A DNA stretch of 64,000 nucleotides from Chitinophagaceae bacterium (GTDB lineage Bacteria > Bacteroidota > Bacteroidia > Chitinophagales > Chitinophagaceae). Below, piece after piece: positions 1 to 10,500 of the stretch (the stretch's first letter is position 1; each line of letters begins with the position of its first letter). Location of the stretch: positions 310,001 to 374,000 of the forward strand of contig JADJFD010000003.1 in assembly GCA_016708765.1 (NCBI GenBank), read 5' to 3'. The notes under the pieces are model-generated. The model was not told where the DNA came from and searched no databases. It was given only the letters and a program-made list of their open reading frames with translations. The position numbers and the translations under genes were made by a program.

Positions 1-1
1 T

Positions 2-3000
2 CTATCGAAGAAAGGAGGGAAGAATATCGAAGTAAAAATTACCAATACGCCGAAGATTAAAATTATCATTTCAAAAATCTATGAGAATAATTTAATGATG
101 GCACAGCGGTATGGTTATTATCCGCAGGAAACTAGCAGTGGACCTGATTATGCTAGCTACGAAGGAGAGTATGAAAATTACGATAGTTATGGCGGTGGAG
201 ATGGAATGTTAGGAGATGTTATTTATGAAAAAGAAATTGATACCCGTTCATTACCAAAAAGCGGTGCAGGCAGATTATTGAACTTCTCCCAGTTTGAAGA
301 CAGGCTACCGGATTTCAAAGGCGTTTATCATGTAGTTATACGTTCTGCTGAAGATTATTGGGTAAAAGATAGTCGTTATATTTCTTTATCGGATTTAGGA
401 TTGATTGCTAAAGAAGGACAGGATAAGATTTATGTATTCACCAATTCTATAAAATCAGCAGATGCTGTTGATGGGGTGAATATTTCTGTTTACGGTACCA
501 ACAACCAGTTGATCGGAACAGGTGCTACCAATAAAGATGGCGTTGCAGAAATTTCTTATAGCAAAAAAGAGTTTAGTGGCTTTAAGCCTGCTATGGTGAT
601 TGCAAAAACGGCTGATGATTTTAATTATTTGCCTTTTAGTAATACAAGAGTTAATACATCGAGATTTGAAGTAGGTGGTAAACGAAATAACCCTTCCGGC
701 TTTGATGCTTTTGTGTATGCTGAAAGGGATGTGTACAGACCGGGAGAGCAAATTAATTTCTCTGTCATCTTACGGGATGCACAATGGAAAAACCCTGGTG
801 ATATTCCATTAAAAATGAAATTCCTGATGCCGAACGGTAAAGAGATGAAGGCGTTTAGAAAGTCTTTAAATGAAGAAGGTGCTGTGGAAGGCAATATAGA
901 AATCCCGACTGCCGCCATAACTGGTAGTTATACATTGGAAGTTTATACAACAACGGATATTCTGTTGTCTTCAAAAAACTTCTCAGTAGAAGAATTCGTT
1001 CCTGATCGTATTAAAGTAAGTTCAAAACTGAATAAGGAATTTTTACGGTCAGGAGATGTGGCTACACTTTCTATTAATGCTACAAACTTTTTTGGACCAC
1101 CAGCTGCAAACAGAAAATATGAAACTGAAATACAGGTAAAGCAAAAGAATTTCACCGCTAAGAAATTTGAAGATTATAATTTCAGTCTGGCTAATCAGAA
1201 TTCATTCTTTGATAAAGTGGTGAAGGAAGGGACCACTGATGAAGCAGGAAACGCAGTTGTAGAATATGCCGTTCCGGAAACCTATGCGAATATGGGAGTA
1301 TTGCAAACCAATTTTTATACAACGGTGTTTGATGAAACCGGAAGGCCGGTGAGTAGAGCAACAGCGGTTGATATTTTTACACAGGATGTTTTCTTTGGTA
1401 TCAAACAGGATTGGTTTTATTATTATCCGTTAAATCAACAAGTCAAATTTAATTTGGCTGCTGTAAATAAAGATGGTAATGGAGTAAGTGCAACGGCGAA
1501 AGTGCAGGTAATTAAGCATGAGTACAGAACGGTACTTACAAAAAGTGGAGACTATTTCCGCTACGTTTCGCAGAAGGAAGATAAAATGATGATTGAGCAA
1601 GATCTTACTGTTGGAAGTAACACGGTTTACAGTTTTGTGCCAAGAAGCCCTGGTGATTATGAAGTTCGTATTTATCGCCCCGGAGCAAATAATTATGTGA
1701 GCCGTAGTTTTTATAGTTATGGAAGTTGGGGAGCAGATAACTCTTCTTTTGAAGTAAGCAAAGAAGGGAATATTGATATAGAGATTGATAAAAAATCATA
1801 TCTGTCAGGAGAAAAAGTTACTGCTCTATTTAAAACACCTTTCAGCGGAAAGATGTTGGTAACAATGGAAACAGACCATGTAGTTTCTTATCAGTATGTA
1901 GATGTAAGTAACAGAACGGCTAGTGTTGATTTGAAATTAACAGCTGATCATGTGCCAAATGTTTACATTACGGCAACGTTAATTAAACCACATGAAGTTT
2001 CAAATATTCCATTAACTGTTGCACATGGTTTTCAGAATGTAACAGTTGAAGACAAGAATAGAAAAATAAATGTAGAAGTAGTAGCACAGAAAACTGTTCG
2101 TTCCAAAACGCATCAAAAAGTAACAGTAAAAGCAGCGCCAGGTAGTTTTGTTACTCTATCCGCTGTTGATAATGGTGTATTGCAAATCAGTGACTTTAAA
2201 ACACCGGACCCTTACGATTATTTCTATCAGAAAAAAGCATTGCAGGTAACAGCATTTGATCTGTATCCTTTGTTGTTCGAAGAAGTAAGAGCAAGGTTAA
2301 GTAGCACCGGTGGTGATGGAGATTTTGAAAAAGATATGGCTGGCAGAATAAATCCGTTAGCTGCTAAAAGAGTGAAAGTAGTTAGCTATTGGGGTGGAAT
2401 TAAAAAAGCAAATGGAAGTGGGTTGGCAGAATTTGAATTTGATGTGCCGCAATTTAGTGGTGAGCTAAGATTAATGGCGGTTTCTTACAAAGGTCAAAGT
2501 TTTGGTGCGGCTGATAATACAATGAAAGTTGCAGATCCAATTGTCATCAGTACGGCGTTGCCAAGATTTTTAAGTCCGGGTGATACGGTAAGTGTACCGG
2601 TTACGTTGACCAATACAACCAGCAAAGCAGCTAATGTAACTGCTTCAATAGGTGTGGAAGGGCCAATGAAAATTTATGGCGGAAATAGTCAAACAGTCAC
2701 ACTTGCCGCTAATGCAGAAGGTCGGGCAACATTTAAAGTGGTTGCTGATCCAACTGTCAATGTTGGAAAAATAATGATTACAGTAAATGGAATGGGAGAG
2801 AAGTTTACAGATGCAACAGAGATTTCAGTTCGTCCGCCGTCCACTTTGCAAAAAGTTACCGGAAGTGGTTCTATAACTGGTGGAAGTTCACAAAAGATAA
2901 ATATAGGCCTGAGTGATTTTATGCCGGGCAGTATGAATTATAGTTTGGTGGTCAGCCGTTCTCCTGCATTAGAGTTGGGTGAGCAATTACGATACCTTGT

Positions 3001-4423
3001 GCAATATCCATACGGCTGCACAGAACAAACAGTGTCAGCTGCATTTCCACAAATTTATTACAGCGATTTGTCTGACCTGATGACTCAGGCTAATAAAGAT
3101 GCAAGCAAGAAAAATGCAAATACAAATATTTTGGAAGCAATCAGAAAAATAAAAATGCGACAGTTGTACAATGGTGCTGTTACGCTTTGGGATGGTGAAG
3201 GAAAAGAAGATTGGTGGACAACTATTTATTCCGCTCATTTTTTACTGGAAGCAAAGAAAGCTGGTTTTGATGTAGACAATAGTTTATTGAATACGATGCT
3301 GAATTATATCAACAACAAGTTGAAGAATAAAGAAACCATAACTTATTACTACAACCGTGACCAGAATAAAAAGATTGCTCCGAAAGAAGTAGCCTATGGA
3401 TTATATGTACTGGCATTGGCAGGAAGAACAAATGTGCCTGCGATGAATTATTACAAAGCCAATCCTGTTATTCTTGCATTAGACAGTCGTTATTTGTTAG
3501 CGGCAGCTTATGCAACAGCCGGCGATAAAAAATCCTTTGCTGCAATACTCCCAGGTTCTTTCAGTGGTGAACAATCAGTACCGCAAACTGGCGGAAGCTA
3601 TTATTCTGATGTTAGAGATGAAGCGATTGCATTAAATGCATTGATAGATGTTGACCCCGGAAATGCACAGATCGGTACGATGGTAAAACATGTAGCTGAT
3701 AAACTAAAAGCAAGAAAATACCTTAGTACACAGGAACGATCATTTGCTTTCCTTGCATTGGGAAAACATGCAAGAGCTGCAAACAACTCTACCGCTACTG
3801 CTGAGATAAAAGTAAATGGAAAAATTATCGCTAAAGTAGATGGCGGCCAATGGACCGGCAGTCGAAACTCTGTTCCGGCCTTTGCCGAAAATGGAAACAC
3901 GGTTCCTGCTATTGAAATAACCACAAAAGGGAACGGCCGTTTATATTATTTCTGGCAAGCAGAAGGCATTAGTGCCAGCGGCGCTTACAAGGAAGAAGAT
4001 AGTTATTTGAAAGTCAGAAAGTATTTTTATGATAGAAATGGTAAAGCCATTACTTCGAATACATTTAAGCAAAATGATTTGATTATTATCGGTGTTACAC
4101 TGGAACGATCATTCAATACACCAATAGAAAATGTAGTGATAACAGATCTGTTACCAGCCGGTTTCGAAATTGAAAATCCAAGAACAAAAGAGATACCGGG
4201 TATGGACTGGATAAAAGATGCGATGACACCGACAGCATTGGATGTGCGGGACGACCGTATTCACTTCTTTGTGGATGCGAATAGTAATAAGCAAACTTAT
4301 TATTATGCAGTCCGTGCCGTGTCACCTGGCAATTATAAAATGGGACCGGTAAGTGCCGATGCGATGTATAATGGAGAATACCATTCTTATCATGGTGCTG
4401 GTGTGGTGAGAGTTGTGCAATAA
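2..4423 (+). CDS. alpha-2-macroglobulin family protein (5' end outside window)
   Basis: The reading frame is open from base 2, so the gene starts upstream and only its C-terminal ~1470 residues are seen; the first ATG (95) is not the real start. Bacterial alpha-2-macroglobulins are large envelope proteins that trap proteases through an internal thioester. The visible part has MG-type beta domains (for example a stretch containing AERDVYRPGEQINF near 715-755), a bait-like middle, and the thioester motif GCTEQT at about 3014-3031, a variant of the family CxEQ signature. An all-helical thioester domain follows, then a C-terminal beta domain containing LLPAGFEIENP. No penicillin-binding partner (pbpC) is visible downstream. 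A strong terminator ends the transcript. The family call is firm; the substrate is unknown. Confidence 0.9.
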   Translation, partial: LSKKGGKNIEVKITNTPKIKIIISKIYENNLMMAQRYGYYPQETSSGPDYASYEGEYENYDSYGGGDGMLGDVIYEKEIDTRSLPKSGAGRLLNFSQFEDRLPDFKGVYHVVIRSAEDYWVKDSRYISLSDLGLIAKEGQDKIYVFTNSIKSADAVDGVNISVYGTNNQLIGTGATNKDGVAEISYSKKEFSGFKPAMVIAKTADDFNYLPFSNTRVNTSRFEVGGKRNNPSGFDAFVYAERDVYRPGEQINFSVILRDAQWKNPGDIPLKMKFLMPNGKEMKAFRKSLNEEGAVEGNIEIPTAAITGSYTLEVYTTTDILLSSKNFSVEEFVPDRIKVSSKLNKEFLRSGDVATLSINATNFFGPPAANRKYETEIQVKQKNFTAKKFEDYNFSLANQNSFFDKVVKEGTTDEAGNAVVEYAVPETYANMGVLQTNFYTTVFDETGRPVSRATAVDIFTQDVFFGIKQDWFYYYPLNQQVKFNLAAVNKDGNGVSATAKVQVIKHEYRTVLTKSGDYFRYVSQKEDKMMIEQDLTVGSNTVYSFVPRSPGDYEVRIYRPGANNYVSRSFYSYGSWGADNSSFEVSKEGNIDIEIDKKSYLSGEKVTALFKTPFSGKMLVTMETDHVVSYQYVDVSNRTASVDLKLTADHVPNVYITATLIKPHEVSNIPLTVAHGFQNVTVEDKNRKINVEVVAQKTVRSKTHQKVTVKAAPGSFVTLSAVDNGVLQISDFKTPDPYDYFYQKKALQVTAFDLYPLLFEEVRARLSSTGGDGDFEKDMAGRINPLAAKRVKVVSYWGGIKKANGSGLAEFEFDVPQFSGELRLMAVSYKGQSFGAADNTMKVADPIVISTALPRFLSPGDTVSVPVTLTNTTSKAANVTASIGVEGPMKIYGGNSQTVTLAANAEGRATFKVVADPTVNVGKIMITVNGMGEKFTDATEISVRPPSTLQKVTGSGSITGGSSQKINIGLSDFMPGSMNYSLVVSRSPALELGEQLRYLVQYPYGCTEQTVSAAFPQIYYSDLSDLMTQANKDASKKNANTNILEAIRKIKMRQLYNGAVTLWDGEGKEDWWTTIYSAHFLLEAKKAGFDVDNSLLNTMLNYINNKLKNKETITYYYNRDQNKKIAPKEVAYGLYVLALAGRTNVPAMNYYKANPVILALDSRYLLAAAYATAGDKKSFAAILPGSFSGEQSVPQTGGSYYSDVRDEAIALNALIDVDPGNAQIGTMVKHVADKLKARKYLSTQERSFAFLALGKHARAANNSTATAEIKVNGKIIAKVDGGQWTGSRNSVPAFAENGNTVPAIEITTKGNGRLYYFWQAEGISASGAYKEEDSYLKVRKYFYDRNGKAITSNTFKQNDLIIIGVTLERSFNTPIENVVITDLLPAGFEIENPRTKEIPGMDWIKDAMTPTALDVRDDRIHFFVDANSNKQTYYYAVRAVSPGNYKMGPVSADAMYNGEYHSYHGAGVVRVVQ

Positions 4424-4445
4424 AGTGTAATAATGTAGATTTAGC

Positions 4446-4484
4446 GTCCCGTTACTTAGATAAATCTAAGTGCGGGACTTTTTT
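4446..4484 (+). terminator. rho-independent terminator after the macroglobulin gene
   Basis: The arms GTCCCG..ACTTAGA and TCTAAGT.CGGGAC pair around a TAAA loop and are followed by six T. The hairpin separates the macroglobulin gene from the lipid kinase, whose ATG is 6 nt beyond the T-run. Confidence 0.85.
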
Positions 4485-4489
4485 ATTTA

Positions 4490-5347
4490 ATGCCAGCTAA
4501 CTCAAAACATATTGCTATACTCTGTAATCAACTTGCCGGTTCGGGGAGAGCAGTACTACTAACTGAAAGAATTTCAAGTGAATTAGTAAATAGAAAAATT
4601 TCTTTTACTGTTCACACAGATGAATGGCCGGATGATTTTGAAGGTTATGCGGATGTTTGGATCATAGGCGGCGATGGCACACTTAATTATTTTATCAATA
4701 AGTATAAGGAATTGAAATTGCCATTAGTCATTTTCAATGGAGGCACAGGTAACGATTTTCATTGGTTTCTTTATGGAGAGATAAATTTTGAAAAGCAAAT
4801 CGAAACTGTGTTAGCAGTTGTGCCAAGGCCGATTGATATTGGAAAGTGTAATGATAGATTATTTATAAATGGAGTAGGAATTGGTTTTGAAGGCGAAGTG
4901 GCAAGAGAGCTTACCGGGAAAAAGAAACGAGCTGGCAAAACTTCATTTATGATAACGGTGCTGAAAAAAATATTTTCTTACCAGTCGAAAACTTATCAGA
5001 TTACCACAGATGGAAAATCTTTTGCAAGAAAAAAATATTTAATAATAGATATAAACAATGGGAGCAGGGCTGGTGGTGGTTTTCATGTTGCTCCTTTGGC
5101 AAGTGTAAGTGATGGTCTCTTTGATCTTGTTGTAATAGAAACTTTGCGACCAATTAAGAGATTACGTTGGTTGCCGGTTATTGAAAATGGAAAACATCTG
5201 AAGCTTCCTTTCGTTAATTATTCTACGGTCAAAAAAATTCTAATAGAAAGTGATGATCTTATTCAGTTTCATTTGGACGGAGAATATTATTCGACTGATA
5301 AAATGGAGATTGAAATAATTTCAAATAAATTTTTATTCAGGTACTAA
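4490..5347 (+). CDS. diacylglycerol kinase-family lipid kinase (YegS/DgkB-like)
   Basis: The 285-residue product has the DAGK catalytic signature: the nucleotide-binding GGDGTLN at residues 60-66 and NGGTGNDF at 83-90, followed by the beta-sandwich C-terminal domain usual in YegS/DgkB proteins. These enzymes phosphorylate diacylglycerol or related membrane lipids with ATP at the inner face of the cytoplasmic membrane. Length is normal for the family. The ATG at 4490 directly follows a terminator, so the gene needs its own promoter, which I cannot place. It converges on the RRM gene. The exact lipid substrate cannot be read from sequence. Confidence 0.85.
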   Translation: MPANSKHIAILCNQLAGSGRAVLLTERISSELVNRKISFTVHTDEWPDDFEGYADVWIIGGDGTLNYFINKYKELKLPLVIFNGGTGNDFHWFLYGEINFEKQIETVLAVVPRPIDIGKCNDRLFINGVGIGFEGEVARELTGKKKRAGKTSFMITVLKKIFSYQSKTYQITTDGKSFARKKYLIIDINNGSRAGGGFHVAPLASVSDGLFDLVVIETLRPIKRLRWLPVIENGKHLKLPFVNYSTVKKILIESDDLIQFHLDGEYYSTDKMEIEIISNKFLFRY

Positions 5348-5378
5348 TCGAGTACTCCTTATATTATTTTCGAAGTAT

Positions 5379-5410
5379 AAAAAAAGTCCGGTTCTTACGA
5401 ACCAGACTTA
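5379..5410 (-). terminator. terminator of the RRM protein gene
   Basis: On the minus strand AAGTCTGGTTC and GAACCGGACTT pair around a GTAA loop, with one mismatch, and run into seven T. It lies 28 nt past the stop codon of the RRM gene. Confidence 0.8.
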
Positions 5411-5437
5411 TTAAAGCTTCTTCAATATCGTTATTGA

Positions 5438-5845
5438 TTAATAATCGTTATTGTATCCGCCGCTGCCGCCACGATCACGGTTGTAACCGCCACCGCCGCC
5501 ACCGCCGCTTTTACCTTTGTAGCCGCCGCCACCGCCGCCACCTTTGTAGCCGCCGCCACCGCCGCCGCCACCAAAGCTTCTTTTCTTAAAGCCTTCACCT
5601 TCTGGTTTAGGACGACTTTCGTTAACAACGATGCCACGACCGTCAACTTCTGTACCATTCAAAGCAGTGATTGCTGCTAATGCCTGTTCGTCGTTGCTCA
5701 TTTCTACAAAACCAAAGCCTTTGCTACGGTTAGTAAATTTGTCTGTAACAATTTTTGCTGATACTACTTCGCCATGTGAAGCGAAAAGGTTAGAAAGATC
5801 CTGATCTTTCAGATTCCAACTGAGGTTTCCTACGTAAATGTTCAT
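5438..5845 (-). CDS. RNA-binding protein with one RRM and a glycine-rich tail
   Basis: From the ATG at 5845 the product is 135 residues. This start puts the RRM at the very N-terminus (MNIYVGNL) as in its relatives; a longer open frame upstream adds only unrelated sequence. RNP2 is IYVGNL (3-8) and RNP1 is KGFGFVEM (42-49). From residue 91 the protein is almost pure glycine with interspersed K, Y, R and N. Such proteins bind single-stranded RNA and are often cold-inducible RNA chaperones in bacteria lacking CspA-dominated responses. The untranslated stretch upstream is long (about 250 bp to the next terminator) and A/T-rich, compatible with a long regulated 5' leader, but no promoter is certain. 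The tail coding is a GC-rich GGT/GGC repeat unlike the neighbours. Confidence 0.9.
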   Translation of the reverse strand: MNIYVGNLSWNLKDQDLSNLFASHGEVVSAKIVTDKFTNRSKGFGFVEMSNDEQALAAITALNGTEVDGRGIVVNESRPKPEGEGFKKRSFGGGGGGGGYKGGGGGGGYKGKSGGGGGGGYNRDRGGSGGYNNDY

Positions 5846-6067
5846 TTTTGTGAGTTTATAAAAAAAAATAAAAGTGTCGCCAGTAAACAATAACCAATGA
5901 ACAGTCTACGGTTTTTTCGAAACGTTCAGGACATGTGAAACTGATAGAGCACCAAATGCGTAACAAAATAACGGATTTTTTTTCGAGAATTCACCAAATT
6001 ATACGTAAACAAAGATTTTGGAGTTGCAATCTGTTGATTATTAGGAATAAATATGAGTTTTTCGCAT

Positions 6068-6096
6068 AAAAAAATCCCTCATTTGAGGGATTTTTT
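6068..6096 (-). terminator. terminator of the rpsF-rpsR-rplI operon
   Basis: AAAAAATCCCTC-ATTT-GAGGGATTTTTT is a near-perfect symmetrical hairpin with T-runs on both strands. It lies 18 nt past the rplI stop and could act in both directions, but the only gene ending here is on the minus strand. Confidence 0.9.
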
Positions 6097-6114
6097 AGAA
6101 ATGTTGTACACTTT

Positions 6115-6561
6115 TTATTCAGCTATTACTTCAAATTCAACTTCGGTAGACTTGCCGTTACCAAAATCGATTGTTGCTTTATAAGTTCCTACTTCTTTCA
6201 AATCTTCAGGAAGAGTGATTTTCTTACGATCAATCTCATATCCTTTTTGTTCACGGATTGCACGGCTAATTTGTAAAGTGGTAATGCTACCAAAAATTTT
6301 ACCGCTAGTTCCTGTTTTTGCACCCAATTTTAAAGGAGCTTCATTCAGTTTTGCGATAACACTATTGATCTCAGCAAGCATGATTGCTTCTTTCTTCACC
6401 ACTTGCTTCATTCTCTCTTCTAATTGCTTTTTGTTAGAAGAGCTGTTTTCTACAGCAAGCTGCCGAGGTAATAAATAATTACGGGCATAACCGTTCTTTA
6501 CATTTACTACTTCATTCTTTCCACCAAGATTATCTACATCTTGAATTAATATTACTTCCAT
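6115..6561 (-). CDS. rplI: 50S ribosomal protein L9
   Basis: The 148-residue product begins MEVILIQDVDNLGGKNEVV, the conserved L9 N-terminal domain, followed by the Lys-rich connecting helix and the C-terminal domain. L9 binds 23S rRNA at the base of the L1 stalk and helps keep the reading frame. I chose the ATG at 6561 because the extra upstream residues in the open frame (MVNKRTT) are absent from L9 proteins. It is the last gene of the S6-S18-L9 operon, 80 nt after rpsR, with a hairpin in the gap. Confidence 0.97.
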   Translation of the reverse strand: MEVILIQDVDNLGGKNEVVNVKNGYARNYLLPRQLAVENSSSNKKQLEERMKQVVKKEAIMLAEINSVIAKLNEAPLKLGAKTGTSGKIFGSITTLQISRAIREQKGYEIDRKKITLPEDLKEVGTYKATIDFGNGKSTEVEFEVIAE

Positions 6562-6610
6562 TGTTGTTCTTTTGTTCACCAACCCAGTTTCATTTTTGAT
6601 GAGACTGTCT

Positions 6611-6629
6611 TTCCCGATAAAATCGGGAA
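6611..6629 (-). other. intercistronic hairpin between rpsR and rplI
   Basis: TTCCCGAT-AAA-ATCGGGAA is a perfect 8-bp stem without a T-run. It sits in the 80-nt gap before rplI and could be a processing or stabilising element. The core CCCGAT/ATCGGG also recurs at 34783-34798, so it may instead be a small dispersed palindrome. Confidence 0.5.
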
Positions 6630-6641
6630 GTTAGGGTGAGG

Positions 6642-6905
6642 TTATTTTAAAAGGTCTGTTACGTAAGGTAATAATGCCATCTGACGGGCTTTTTTCACCG
6701 CATCAGAAACTTTGCGCTGATACTTCAGGCTGTTTCCAGAAAGACGGCGAGGTAATAATTTACCTTGCTCATTCAGAAATTTTTTCAGGAATTCTACATC
6801 TTTATAATCGATGTAACGGATGCCATACTTTTTAAAACGACAGAATTTCTTCTCTCTTTTATCAGCTTTAATGGCGGTTAGGTATTTTATTTCGTTTTTT
6901 GCCAT
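6642..6905 (-). CDS. rpsR: 30S ribosomal protein S18
   Basis: The 87-residue product has the S18 core (FCRFKKYGIRYIDYKDVEFL near the N-terminus and LPRRLSGNSLKYQRKV), which contacts 16S rRNA and pairs with S6 on the small subunit platform. A single N-terminal Cys (residue 22) remains. It starts 3 nt after the rpsF stop, so the two are translationally close, as expected for partners made in equal amounts. Confidence 0.97.
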   Translation of the reverse strand: MAKNEIKYLTAIKADKREKKFCRFKKYGIRYIDYKDVEFLKKFLNEQGKLLPRRLSGNSLKYQRKVSDAVKKARQMALLPYVTDLLK

Positions 6906-6908
6906 GAC

Positions 6909-7265
6909 TTAAGCCTCCGTTAGTTTTTCAGTTCCTGTTTTAGCGCCACTTTTCTTTCTAGCATTATACACGACGGCGTATTTATCGAGTTTAGTGCAAA
7001 GGTGGCGAAGTACTGCTTCGTCACGCAACATTTGGATCTTTAGCGTTTCAATAAAGTCGGGAGCTGCTGTAAACTCCATTACCCAATACAAACCTGTGGT
7101 TTTTTTGTCGATTGGGTAAGCTAATGATTTTAAACCCCATGGATTTTCAGCAACGATAGAACCACCTGCGTCGGTAACAAGCTTTGCATATTTTTTTAGC
7201 CCAGCTTTGAATTCATCATCACTTAAAACCGGAGTAAAAATCACCATCAATTCGTAATTGTTCAT
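6909..7265 (-). CDS. rpsF: 30S ribosomal protein S6
   Basis: The 118-residue product begins MNNYELMVIFTPVLSDDEF and has the alpha/beta sandwich pattern of S6, ending in the Lys- and Ala-rich tail usual in Bacteroidota. S6 forms a heterodimer with S18 on 16S rRNA. It is first in the operon. Its leader holds two hairpins and a TAnnTTTG -7 box, and in many bacteria S6:S18 autoregulates this transcript. Confidence 0.97.
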   Translation of the reverse strand: MNNYELMVIFTPVLSDDEFKAGLKKYAKLVTDAGGSIVAENPWGLKSLAYPIDKKTTGLYWVMEFTAAPDFIETLKIQMLRDEAVLRHLCTKLDKYAVVYNARKKSGAKTGTEKLTEA

Positions 7266-7309
7266 TTTACTTTTTTAAGTTAAAAAATTCGATTTATCCC
7301 ATTGGACAG

Positions 7310-7346
7310 TTCCGATACATCGGAAAAGAATCTGCGAACACAGATT
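7310..7346 (-). promoter_or_regulatory. structured 5' leader of rpsF (two hairpins)
   Basis: Two stems sit between the putative -7 box and rpsF: AATCTG/CAGATT with a six-base loop (7329-7346) and TTCCGAT/ATCGGAA with a two-base loop (7310-7325). The position fits an autoregulatory S6:S18 leader. I could not confirm the conserved motif of that family, so regulation is a guess. Confidence 0.35.
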
Positions 7347-7354
7347 TGGGGCGG

Positions 7355-7362
7355 CAAAGATA
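7355..7362 (-). promoter_or_regulatory. putative -7 box of the rpsF operon promoter
   Basis: On the minus strand TATCTTTG matches the Bacteroidota -7 consensus TAnnTTTG, 90 nt upstream of the rpsF ATG. No clear -33 TTG box stands at the right distance. Confidence 0.45.
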
Positions 7363-7478
7363 GGGGTTTGAATGCAGAAAATAGGGTGATTTTTAAGAAT
7401 TTTGCACTCTGAATATTAAAAGCCAAAATATTGTATAATGGTATGAAAATTAAGTCATTGGCTCTTGTTTTATCTTAA

Positions 7479-7509
7479 TAAAAAACCACCCAAATGAATT
7501 GAGTGGTTT
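7479..7509 (-). terminator. terminator of the secreted nuclease gene
   Basis: On the minus strand AAACCAC and GTGGTTT pair around a 13-base partly paired loop and are followed by a T-rich run, about 25 nt past the stop codon at 7535. Confidence 0.7.
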
Positions 7510-7534
7510 AATTAAAGGGATTATTGAATCCAGC

Positions 7535-10500
7535 TTATTTAACTACAATTACCCGTTTACCGGCGATTTTCAAACCAAGACTGTTTACAACTTCTACTAT
7601 ATAAATGCCAGTTGCATGAGGTTGTCTGATTTGAATATCAATAATTGCATATGGCATATTCCCAGTTACACTGCGTGTTAATATTTTAGAACCCTTGGGG
7701 TCATAAACATTTATTGTCAATAACTCATTGACTGAATTATTGTAACGAACCGAGAATCTTCCATTATTAGGGTTAGGATAAACAAACAGATTATTTGAAT
7801 TGCCCGGCACAATACTTACACTGTTTGAAGTTGTTATACATCCATTTGCATCAGTATAAATTAACCTATAAGTACCTTGATTGCTGACGGTAAGATTTAA
7901 TAATTGATTTGATGAAGCTCCGGTAATAGTACTACCATTAAACTGCCAGTTATAATTACCGCCGGCAGGATTGACCTGTGACAATATTGAAGTAGATTGC
8001 CCTGGGATTAATAATGCTAAGGGAGATGCAACTATACTAACTGAAGGAAGTGCATTTACATTTATGGTGGCATGAGTTGAAATAACAGATGAACAAAGAC
8101 CTGAAATCAATACCCGATAAGTGTTGGTGTTCATTCCTAAGGTGGCATTGGCAACAGTAAAAGTTGCTGCTGTAGCACCCGAAATATTAACCCAGATATT
8201 ACCATTCCAGTTTTGCCATTGATAACTTACTGCGTTGGTTGCTGATACACTAAATACAGCTGATCCTCCTGCACACACGGTGCGGTTTATTGGTTGTGTA
8301 TTTATAAATGGTAGCTGACCATCCAGTACCGTAACGGTAAATGAGCAGTTTGCCGACACATTACCAGCAGCATCAACAGCTCTCAAGGTAATAGTTGTAG
8401 TGCCTAATGGAAATGCGGAACCACTTGCTGGACCGGATACTAATTGGACAAAAGATCCTGCACAATTATCGTTTGCAGTACCTGTATAATTTACGACTCT
8501 GGTACAAGACCCAACAAGTGATGTTACAGTAATATTTGTAGGGCAACTTATAGTTGGTACTTGTGTATCATTAACAAGTACAGTGAAGCTACAGCTAGCT
8601 GTACCACAAAGGTTTGTTGCTGTAACGTTTACTGTCGTCAACCCTACCGGGAATAAACTTCCTGATGAAACAGAATAAGTAACTGTTGGAGCAGGTATAC
8701 CTGTAAAGATTGCAGCAGGATAATTAACAATTGCGCCACATATGCCAGCACCATTATTTACTATAATATTTGCCGGACATGTTATTGTTGGCATTTGATT
8801 AATGGTAACGGAAGTTGTCGCATTAACTGCGGGACAGCCTCCCGAAGCAGGAATATTATATGTTACAATATATGTACCAGCTGTTGAAGAATTTAAATTG
8901 ATAGTCCCGTTGTTCATATCAATAATTAATCCCGTTGTAGAGGAGTAAGTTCCCCCCGCCGTGCCGACCCTCGTAACATTGGCTGTGCCAGTATTGTTAC
9001 AATAAGGGGTGCCTGCATAATTGATAGTTGCAGCTGGTGCCTGATCGAAAGAGAATCTCGTAAATACCGGGTAATGATCACTGGTAGAAGACCCATAATT
9101 TGAAACCAATGTAGTTACATCTGTCAGAATATTTGCGGTATTGGCCATATAGTAACAACTCATTTCATTTGAGATTACAGTATGATCTATTACGTCATTA
9201 TAACTAACAGTAGATTTCTTTCCAGCTAAACTTAGCGGCAAAGTAGAGGTAACAAAATTTAAATTATCGTTGATGAACGCCGAATAGGAAGATATTCTTG
9301 GATTAATACCTGCGGTAATCGTAGAATCCAAATCATCATTAAAGTCCCCCAGTACTACTATCTTTTCATTTGCATACATGGAGTTCAATGTAAAATTCAG
9401 TGTATCTGATCCTGATTTTCTTCTATTATAAGATGTAGTTGTAGGTGAAGTATTAGCTTTTCCGTGTAGCAATACGAATTTTATATTTTGTGTTATTCCA
9501 TTCAAAGTTGCATCTGCAGATAACATATACGGGAAACGGCCACTGGCAAAATAATTATATGCAGGGTTACTGATGTCAGCAGCAGTATTAATTCCTTCAG
9601 AAACTAAGGGCTGTGTCGTCACATTGCTGAAAACGGATGTTTTATAGACATAAGCTAGTTTTTGAGCTTCTGCCAGATTTGATGGCGGGTTAACACTTGT
9701 ATTTGTATGCGATCCATAATTTGATATTACATAAGTATAGCCAGGCATATTCGCAACAACTGCAGCAAGCCTAGACTCATCTACCACTTCAATCAGTCCA
9801 TATATATCCGCACCTATATTTTGAAGAATTGTTTGCACATTGGCTTGTTGTTGAGTATCGTTAGTAGGGCCGTTTGCAGCACTTCCAAACCACTCAATAT
9901 TCCAATTCACAACTTCTAATGTATTGACAGGATCTATACTTGTTCCATGCAGTGTAACTGTAGTTGTTGCAACGGATGGAGTGTTGATCATTATTGTACC
10001 GGTAAAGTTTGCTCCATTTGACGTTGGGGAAAAACGGGCAAATACTGTTCGGGTAATATTATTAGAAGAGGCTTGCAGTAAAGTAAGAGTCGATGCAAAT
10101 GGACCTCCGGGATTGTCCGCAATTGTAAAGCCTGAGGATGCAACAAGAGAAATATCACCCGTAATATCATTACCACTTACACTTAAGGTTCTATCGACAC
10201 TATTTCCCATTGCTGCAAAGCCAAATTGAATATCTAATGAACTTACGGTTATGGTTGGAGGGGGAGGGGTTGGAGAATTTCCTAAACTGATATCATCAAT
10301 CGTCCATCTGGCGCCATCAACATCTGTCGATGTATAAACAAATGCAAAATGAACATTAGGCTGCTTAAATGCAGAAAGATTAATGTTTTCTGAAAGAGTC
10401 CAGACATTAGAAGCCTGCTCAGGAAAACGTCCATTAATATTTGTCCAGGTAGCAAGTGCTGGATTACCACTAACATAATCTGTTGACACTTTTAAGTGTA

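Noticed and set aside
5438..5580. Tandem DNA repeat or alternative frame in the glycine-rich region
   Set aside because: Explained by glycine codons of the RRM protein; the Ala/Val-rich frame across it is a shadow.
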